Below are positions 50,692-56,298 of a stretch of 56,298 bases of DNA, piece by piece. The notes beneath the pieces were generated by a model that was given only the letters and a program-made list of their open reading frames with translations, was not told the origin of the DNA and did no database searches. Positions within the stretch are counted from its first letter, which is position 1. Each line of letters starts with the position of its first letter. A program made the position numbers and the translations under genes. Origin of the DNA: JAAYYM01 sp964638005 (GTDB lineage Bacteria; Bacillota; Clostridia; Lachnospirales; Lachnospiraceae). The stretch spans positions 1 through 56,298 of the forward strand of contig CAZWXS010000012.1 in NCBI GenBank assembly GCA_964638005.1, in the 5' to 3' direction.

Positions 50692-52196
50692 ATAGAGTGA
50701 TTAGGATTCAGGATAGAGATAATGTTGCAGTTGCGGTTGATCTGATTGCAAAAGACAGTGAACTTGCAGTGGGTGATCAGAAGTTTATTGTGCGTGAGGA
50801 TATTCCGGCAGGGCATAAGGTGGCACTTTGTGACATTAATGCAGGTCAGGAGATTCTGAAGTATGGAACCTGTATCGGGCATGCAACAGCGGATATTAAG
50901 CAAGGTGACTGGGTGCATACGCATAATTTGAAAACTGCACTGGGAGATTTATTGTCATATTCTTACCGCCCCGACGAGGCGGCAGAAGCAAGGACAGTAG
51001 AGACTACAGGACATAGGGCTTGTTTTCAGGGATTTCGCAGAAGTGACGGTAAGGTTGGCGTGCGTAATGAGGTATGGATCATTCCGACGGTGGGCTGCGT
51101 GAACAACGTGGCATCTGCAATCGCCGGAAAAGCAAACCGTATCCTGCAGGGTCTAGGTGGCTCGAGTGTAGAAGAAGTAGTGGCATTTCCACATCCTTAC
51201 GGATGCTCACAGATGGGTGATGACCAGGAGCATACGAGACAGATACTGGCAGATCTTGTGAATCATCCGAATGCAGGTGGCGTGCTGGTGCTTGGACTGG
51301 GTTGTGAGAATAGTAATATTGATGAATTAAAGAAATATATTGATACATATGATGCAGATCGTGTGAGATTTTTGGTGTCGCAGGAATGCGAGGATGAGAT
51401 TGAAGAAGGAACGCGAATCTGTGAGGAACTGCTTACATATGCTTCTGCATTTCAGAGAGAAGAAATACCGGCAGGAGAACTGATCATCGGACTCAAATGC
51501 GGAGGATCAGATGGATTTTCGGGCATTACGGCAAATCCGCTGGTGGGAGCATTCTCAGACATTCTGGTTGCACATGGCGGAACGACAATTTTAACAGAAG
51601 TGCCGGAAATGTTTGGTGCGGAAACGATTTTGATGAATCGTTGTGCGGATGAAAAATTGTTTGACCGGACAGTGAATCTGATCAACGATTTCAAGAATTA
51701 CTTTACAGAGCATCATCAGACCATTTATGAGAATCCTTCACCCGGAAATAAAAAGGGCGGTATCTCGACGCTGGAAGACAAGTCTCTGGGATGTACGCAG
51801 AAGTCAGGAACATCACAGGTCAAGGGCGTTCTGAACTATGGGGAATGTGTCAAGACGAAGGGACTGAATCTGTTGAGTGCACCGGGCAATGATCTGGTAG
51901 CATCGACAGCACTTGCGGCATCGGGAGCGCACATCGTACTGTTTACAACAGGCCGGGGAACACCGTTTGCATCGCCGGTTCCGACTGTGAAGATAGCAAG
52001 TAATGTACCTTTGGCACAAAAAAAGAAGAATTGGATTGATTTTTCGGCCGGGGAAATCGTGGATGGAAAATCAATAGACGAGATGGCATGTAAGTTGTAT
52101 GATTATGTAATAGAGATTGCTTCCGGTAAGAAGGTCAGAGCGGAAGAGGCAGGTTTTCATGATATGGCAATCTTTAAGCAGGGTGTTACTTTGTAG
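50688..52196 (+). CDS. uxaA: Altronate dehydratase
   Basis: Dehydrates altronate to 2-keto-3-deoxygluconate. The 502-residue protein has an N-terminal SAF-like domain (about 10-85; REDIPAGHKVALCDINAGQ), a linker, and the C-terminal iron-dependent dehydratase domain with GFRRSDGKVGVRNEVWIIPT, FPHPYGCSQMGDDQ, LGLGCENSN, GLKCGGSDGFSGITANP and the FTTGRGTPFASPV block. The conserved Cys residues in these blocks are candidate metal ligands. Start overlaps the uxaB stop, so translation is coupled. Confidence 0.96.
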   Translation: MNRVIRIQDRDNVAVAVDLIAKDSELAVGDQKFIVREDIPAGHKVALCDINAGQEILKYGTCIGHATADIKQGDWVHTHNLKTALGDLLSYSYRPDEAAEARTVETTGHRACFQGFRRSDGKVGVRNEVWIIPTVGCVNNVASAIAGKANRILQGLGGSSVEEVVAFPHPYGCSQMGDDQEHTRQILADLVNHPNAGGVLVLGLGCENSNIDELKKYIDTYDADRVRFLVSQECEDEIEEGTRICEELLTYASAFQREEIPAGELIIGLKCGGSDGFSGITANPLVGAFSDILVAHGGTTILTEVPEMFGAETILMNRCADEKLFDRTVNLINDFKNYFTEHHQTIYENPSPGNKKGGISTLEDKSLGCTQKSGTSQVKGVLNYGECVKTKGLNLLSAPGNDLVASTALAASGAHIVLFTTGRGTPFASPVPTVKIASNVPLAQKKKNWIDFSAGEIVDGKSIDEMACKLYDYVIEIASGKKVRAEEAGFHDMAIFKQGVTL

Positions 52197-52375
52197 GCAG
52201 TTCAAGATATGCAATATTTAGACTATAAAAAGACAAGAAACAGAAAATACAATATGTTAGAATGATATTGTAAAATGAGTGGATAAACAAGATGAAATAA
52301 AGGCAGATATGGAAGATGGCATAGGAAAAATGGAGTACAGATAGGAACCAGGATAAATGAAGGAGGAATGGGAAC
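52197..52375 (+). other. Purine-rich gap between uxaA and kdgA
   Basis: About 180 bp without a gene. It holds a weak hairpin (CAATAT near 52252 with ATATTG near 52266) and a TAAAAT that could be a -10, but no convincing -35 or terminator. I see nothing else in it. Confidence 0.4.
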
Positions 52376-53338
52376 GTGAATGAAGTATTGAAAGAGATTT
52401 ATCAGATCGGTATCGTGCCGGTCATTGCGTTGAATGATGCAAAGGATGCCAAGCCACTGGCCGAGGCACTGTGTGAAGGAGGACTTCCCTGTGCAGAAGT
52501 GACATTCAGAACAGCGGCAGCAGAGGAATCGATTCGAATCATGACAACTGAGTTTCCGCAAATGTTAGTCGGAGCAGGAACAGTCCTGACAACAGAACAG
52601 GTCGATAAGGCTGTGGCAGCAGGAGCGAAATTTATCGTAAGTCCCGGATTGAATCCGAAGATCGTGAAGTATTGTGCGGATAAGGGAATCCCGATTGCAC
52701 CGGGCTGTGCAAATCCGAGCGATATCGAGCAGGCGATCGAGAACGGATTAGAGGTAGTGAAGTTCTTCCCGGCAGAGGCAGCAGGCGGTCTGGAAATGAT
52801 CAAGGCTATGTCCGCTCCTTATGGCAATGTGAAATTTATGCCGACAGGCGGTATCAATGCAAAGAATCTCGTTGAATATCTGGATTTTAAGAAGATCATT
52901 GCATGCGGTGGATCATGGATGGTGAAGTCAGATATGATCGCAGCAGGTGAATTTGATAAGATTAAGACACTGACCAAAGAGGCTGTTGCTAATATGCTTG
53001 GCTTTGAAATCAGACACATCGGAATCAATGCTGTGGATGAAAATGCAGCAGGCGGAATAGCAGATGCGTTTTCAGCAATGTTTGGTATGGAGAAGAAGGT
53101 CGGCAACAGTTCCATCTTTGTCGGAAAGGGATTTGAAATCATGAAGAGTCCTTATCTGGGAGCATGCGGACACATTGCGGTACAGACCAATTCGGTAGAC
53201 AGAGCATTTTATCATTTGAGCAAACAGGGCTACAAATTTAATATGGATACAGCAGCTTATGATGCAGAAGGTCGTCTGAAGGTGGTTTATCTGCAGGATG
53301 AAGTTGGCGGATTTGCAGTACACCTGGTACAGAAATAA
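52376..53338 (+). CDS. kdgA: KDPG/KHG aldolase fused to a VOC (glyoxalase-fold) domain
   Basis: Cleaves 2-keto-3-deoxy-6-phosphogluconate to pyruvate and glyceraldehyde 3-phosphate. The 320-residue protein has a class I KDPG aldolase (about 1-210) with the catalytic Glu in AEVTFRT, the Schiff-base Lys in VVKFFPAEAAGG, and MPTGGINAKN. A second domain (about 218-320; RHIGINAVDE, FVGKGFEIMKSPYLG, HIAVQTNSVDRAF, VYLQDEVGGFAVHLV) has the VOC/glyoxalase fold pattern, absent from classical Eda. Start is GTG 52376 with GGAGGA 8 bases upstream. The VOC role is unknown. Confidence 0.9.
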   Translation: MNEVLKEIYQIGIVPVIALNDAKDAKPLAEALCEGGLPCAEVTFRTAAAEESIRIMTTEFPQMLVGAGTVLTTEQVDKAVAAGAKFIVSPGLNPKIVKYCADKGIPIAPGCANPSDIEQAIENGLEVVKFFPAEAAGGLEMIKAMSAPYGNVKFMPTGGINAKNLVEYLDFKKIIACGGSWMVKSDMIAAGEFDKIKTLTKEAVANMLGFEIRHIGINAVDENAAGGIADAFSAMFGMEKKVGNSSIFVGKGFEIMKSPYLGACGHIAVQTNSVDRAFYHLSKQGYKFNMDTAAYDAEGRLKVVYLQDEVGGFAVHLVQK

Positions 53339-53375
53339 TGCTTCCCCTTGGGGATAGAATCGGAAGGAGAATACG

Positions 53376-54401
53376 ATGGCTAAGAAAGTAATTACATTTG
53401 GAGAGATTATGTTACGACTTGCACCGGAAGGATATTATCGTTTCGTGCAGGCTGAGCAATATGGAGCAACCTATGGCGGTGGAGAGGCAAATGTAGCTGT
53501 TTCACTTGCTAATTATGGATTGGATGCAGGATTTGTAACCAAACTGCCGAAGCATGAGATTGGTCAGGCGGGTGTGAATTCACTGCGCAGATTTGGTGTA
53601 GATACAACTTACATTGCACGTGGCGGAGACAGAGTCGGTATCTATTATTTGGAGAAGGGCGCAAGCCAGAGACCCTCTAAGGTTATTTACGACAGAGCGG
53701 GATCTTCGATTGCAACAGCATCCAAAGAAGATTTTGATTGGGAAAGTATCTTTGAAGGTGTAGAATGGTTCCACTTTACAGGGATTACACCGGCACTTGG
53801 TGACAATGTGGCAGAAATTTGTAAAGAAGCATGCAAGGTAGCTAAGAGCAAGGGCATTACCATCAGCTGTGATCTGAATTACCGCAATAAATTGTGGAGC
53901 AAACAAAAAGCCGGAGAGGTTATGGGTGAACTTTGCAAATATGTGGATGTCTGCATTGCAAATGAAGAGGATGCTTCAGATGTATTCGGAATCAAGGCAG
54001 CAGATACAGATGTCACGACAGGTAAAGTAAATCATGAAGGTTATAAGGATGTTGCAAAGCAGCTCGCAGAACGCTTTGGATTCTCTAAGGTTGCGATTAC
54101 ACTTCGCGGCTCTATTTCAGCGAATGATAATAACTGGGCAGCAATGCTTTATGACGGAAAAGATTATTATTTCAGCAAGAATTATCTGATCCATATCGTA
54201 GATCGCGTCGGCGGTGGCGATTCCTTTGGAGCAGGTTTGATTTACGCATGCATGAGTGATTATGAATCACAGGCAACGATAGAATTTGCAGTTGCAGCCA
54301 GCTGTCTGAAACATACGATAGAGGGTGACTTCAATATGGTATCCGTAGACGAAGTCAAGAAACTGGCCGGAGGCGATGGCTCCGGACGAGTACAGAGATA
54401 A
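53376..54401 (+). CDS. kdgK: 2-Keto-3-deoxygluconate kinase
   Basis: Phosphorylates KDG to KDPG, joining both uronate branches to the aldolase. The 341-residue PfkB-family sugar kinase has the N-terminal TFGEIMLRLAPEG, YGGGEANVAVSLANYG, the substrate region TFGVDTTYIARGG-like segment and the catalytic DRVGGGDSFGAGLIY near 275. AAGGAG is upstream of ATG 53376. A strong terminator ends the uxaB-uxaA-kdgA-kdgK unit. Confidence 0.95.
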   Translation: MAKKVITFGEIMLRLAPEGYYRFVQAEQYGATYGGGEANVAVSLANYGLDAGFVTKLPKHEIGQAGVNSLRRFGVDTTYIARGGDRVGIYYLEKGASQRPSKVIYDRAGSSIATASKEDFDWESIFEGVEWFHFTGITPALGDNVAEICKEACKVAKSKGITISCDLNYRNKLWSKQKAGEVMGELCKYVDVCIANEEDASDVFGIKAADTDVTTGKVNHEGYKDVAKQLAERFGFSKVAITLRGSISANDNNWAAMLYDGKDYYFSKNYLIHIVDRVGGGDSFGAGLIYACMSDYESQATIEFAVAASCLKHTIEGDFNMVSVDEVKKLAGGDGSGRVQR

Positions 54402-54404
54402 GCA

Positions 54405-54433
54405 AGAGCAGCCGTGAGGCTGCTCTTTTTTTA
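54405..54433 (+). terminator. Terminator after kdgK
   Basis: AGAGCAGCC (54405-54413) pairs with GGCTGCTCT (54418-54426) across a 4-base loop, followed by a run of Ts to 54433. This marks the right edge of the uronate island. Confidence 0.92.
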
Positions 54434-54484
54434 AGTGTCTAAAAATTAACAAGCATGACACGCAGAAGCAGGAAGGAGAATGTT

Positions 54485-56298
54485 ATGGGAAAGTTTGTAT
54501 TGGAACAACCCAGGAATACCAATGATAAAATCGAGAAAATGCTGTTTCGATTTCGCAGAAAGATCACATCCTATCCACCAGGAATGTGCCCGCTTACAGT
54601 GCAGATGTCACTCCTACAGACCTCGAGAAACCAGACGTGTGGTAAGTGTGTTCCGTGCAGGGATGGTCTGGCGCAGTTAGAGAAATTGTTGAGGTCTATC
54701 TTGGAAGGTGATGCAACAGAGGCAACTCTGGATGAGATGAAAACACTTGCAGAAATCGTCAGAGACACGGCAGACTGTGCCGTGGGATATGAATCGGCAG
54801 AGGTATTGTTAGAGGGCTTGGAAGTCTTTCAGGATGAATATATGAGCCATATTCTATATCATTCCTGTCGTGATGATATTTCTCAGACCATTCCCTGCGT
54901 GACTCTGTGTCCTGCACATGTGGATGTGCCCGGATACATTGCACTTGTAGGTGAAGAGCGATATGCGGATGCCATCAATCTGATTCGTAAAGATAATCCT
55001 TTCCCAACAGCATGTGCTATGATCTGCGAGCATCCATGTGAAAAGAGATGCCGGAGAGATTTGATAGACAGAGCCTTAAATATCAGAGGAATGAAGAAAT
55101 TTGCAGTGGATCAGATTGCGGCAGATGAGGTAGCGACACCGTCATGTAATGTCTCTACCGGGAAGCGTGTGGCAATCATCGGGGGCGGTCCAAGTGGCAT
55201 GACAGCAGCTTATTTCCTTGCTTTGATGGGACATAAGGCAGTCATTTTTGAAGAACGGGAAAAACTCGGCGGTATGCTCCGGTATGGAATTCCGAATTAC
55301 AGATTTCCGAAGGAACGCTTGGATGAGGACATTCGAGCAATCCTTGGAACAGGTGATATAGAAGTTAAATATAATGTGAACATCGGAACAGACATTCAGG
55401 TTGAAAATATCTTTGAGGATTATGACGCCGTCTATGTGGCAATCGGGGCGCAGATTGGCAAACACATCAGTATGGAAGGTGCAGCGAGTAAGAATGTATT
55501 CTCCGCTGTTGAGGTACTGCGTGAAATCGGCTATGGAAAATATCCGGATTATACAGGTAAGAAGGTAGCAGTCATCGGTGGTGGAAATGTGGCGATGGAT
55601 TGTGCCAGAACTGCTATACGTCTGCATGCAGAGGAAGTAAATATCGTATACCGCAGAAGACGTGAAGATATGACAGCACTGGAAGGTGAAATAGAAGGAG
55701 CAGTCATGGAGGGCGTCAATATGATGACCTTGCGTGCACCGCATCATATCGAAGCAGATGAAAATGGCAACTGTACGGCACTTTGGGTTCAGCCTCAGCG
55801 AATCGGACCTTATGACAGTGCAGGAAGACCCAGTGCGATTAAGGCAAATAAGGAACTGGTACGGATTGAGAGTGATATTATCTTAATTGCCATCGGTCAG
55901 GATATTGTCAGTGAGCCGTTTGAAGTAGCCGGACTTGCAACAGGACATAAAGTATTTAAGACCCAACCGACTTGTCAGGTAGAAGGACAGGAGAAGATAT
56001 ATGCCGGAGGAGACTGCGTTACAGGACCTTCCACAGTCATTCGTGCCATTGCTGCGGGTAAGGTAGCGGCATATAACATTGATGAAATGCTGGGCTATCA
56101 TCATAAAGTCATGTGTGATATAGAGGCACCTGCCGCAAAGCCGAATAACCGTGTACCAACCGGCCGTGTCAGCATTTGTGAGCGTGAACCGTATGAAAGA
56201 AAAAGAGATTTTGAACATGTAGAAATACCGATGTCCCATGAAGAGGCCATGCAGGAGGCAGGCAGATGTCTGCGCTGTGACCACTTCGGCTGCGGTGT
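54485..56298 (+). CDS. NuoF-type Fe-S domain fused to a GltD-like NAD(P)-FAD oxidoreductase (3' end outside the window)
   Basis: An open reading frame from ATG 54485 (AAGGAG upstream) to the end of the window with no stop codon, at least 604 residues. An N-terminal domain has the NuoF-like 4Fe-4S motif TCGKCVPCRDGL (about 57-66) and DCAVGYESA. A Cys-rich GltD-type domain follows (CVTLCPAHVDVPGYI, CAMICEHPCEKRCRRD), then the FAD motif VAIIGGGPSGMTAAYFL and the NAD(P) motif VAVIGGGNVAMDCARTA, and finally a Cys-rich end (CLRCDHFGCG). I infer an electron-transfer flavoprotein, possibly for a hydrogenase or other oxidoreductase encoded next. Unrelated to the uronate genes. Confidence 0.88.
   Translation, partial: MGKFVLEQPRNTNDKIEKMLFRFRRKITSYPPGMCPLTVQMSLLQTSRNQTCGKCVPCRDGLAQLEKLLRSILEGDATEATLDEMKTLAEIVRDTADCAVGYESAEVLLEGLEVFQDEYMSHILYHSCRDDISQTIPCVTLCPAHVDVPGYIALVGEERYADAINLIRKDNPFPTACAMICEHPCEKRCRRDLIDRALNIRGMKKFAVDQIAADEVATPSCNVSTGKRVAIIGGGPSGMTAAYFLALMGHKAVIFEEREKLGGMLRYGIPNYRFPKERLDEDIRAILGTGDIEVKYNVNIGTDIQVENIFEDYDAVYVAIGAQIGKHISMEGAASKNVFSAVEVLREIGYGKYPDYTGKKVAVIGGGNVAMDCARTAIRLHAEEVNIVYRRRREDMTALEGEIEGAVMEGVNMMTLRAPHHIEADENGNCTALWVQPQRIGPYDSAGRPSAIKANKELVRIESDIILIAIGQDIVSEPFEVAGLATGHKVFKTQPTCQVEGQEKIYAGGDCVTGPSTVIRAIAAGKVAAYNIDEMLGYHHKVMCDIEAPAAKPNNRVPTGRVSICEREPYERKRDFEHVEIPMSHEEAMQEAGRCLRCDHFGCG

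Noticed and set aside
55142..55747. Minus-strand ORF of 201 codons near the right edge
   Set aside because: It is antisense to the open NuoF/GltD-like frame, which has clear nucleotide-binding motifs and runs to the window end.

Overview
The window looks like a chromosomal segment of a motile, spore-lineage, low-to-mid GC Firmicute, most likely a Lachnospiraceae gut or rumen bacterium that uses pectin. Support for this: strong AGGAGG ribosome binding sites, SpoVG and SpoVT, a GlgC/GlgD pair, a DnaD/DnaI primosome, large YesM/YesN two-component pairs, TRAP transporters with Ala/Glu/Pro-rich tethered lipoproteins, and a GltD-like flavoprotein with a NuoF-type iron-sulfur domain. No tRNA, rRNA, CRISPR array, phage or insertion sequence was seen. 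All calls come from reading the sequence and ORFs; no database search was possible.

Positions 1-22700 are mostly core genome. A 36-bp hairpin repeat precedes ahcY. Converging on it is a minus-strand run, prs <- dnaI <- dnaD, whose upstream region carries a cluster of DnaA boxes; murC lies beyond it. Then come glgC-glgD, spoVG, pth-mfd, fba, a Ca2+/Na+ exchanger, an unknown membrane protein, glgX, a MATE exporter, spoVT behind a sigma-G-like promoter, and pncB on the minus strand.

Positions 22800-54430 form a hexuronate (pectin monomer) island. Block A has a histidine-less kinase-like protein, a YesM/YesN two-component pair, TRAP transporter 1 (dctP-dctQ-dctM), an MFS permease, kdgF and a YcxB-like membrane protein. 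Block B, transcribed away from an AraC/cupin regulator, has uxuA, uxuB, a candidate structured RNA, an orphan dctP, TRAP transporter 2, a second YcxB-like gene, a second YesM/YesN pair, a LacI-like sensor split from a GGDEF domain by an apparent frameshift, and a chemoreceptor. Block C has lacI-uxaC diverging from uxaB-uxaA-kdgA(VOC)-kdgK, with two identical palindromic operators. Together they give uptake of uronates, sensing, probable taxis and c-di-GMP output, isomerisation (UxaC), both the galacturonate branch (UxaB, UxaA) and the glucuronate branch (UxuB, UxuA), then KDG kinase and KDPG aldolase to pyruvate and glyceraldehyde 3-phosphate. KduI and KduD, needed to follow KdgF, are not in the window.

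The window ends inside a NuoF-like/GltD-like flavoprotein gene. The most novel items are the histidine-less kinase paralogue, the 79-nt structured element before the orphan TRAP binding protein, the DnaA-box cluster on the primosome operon, the symmetric repeat architecture at the TRAP1 promoter, and the split LacI-sensor/diguanylate cyclase beside a chemoreceptor.
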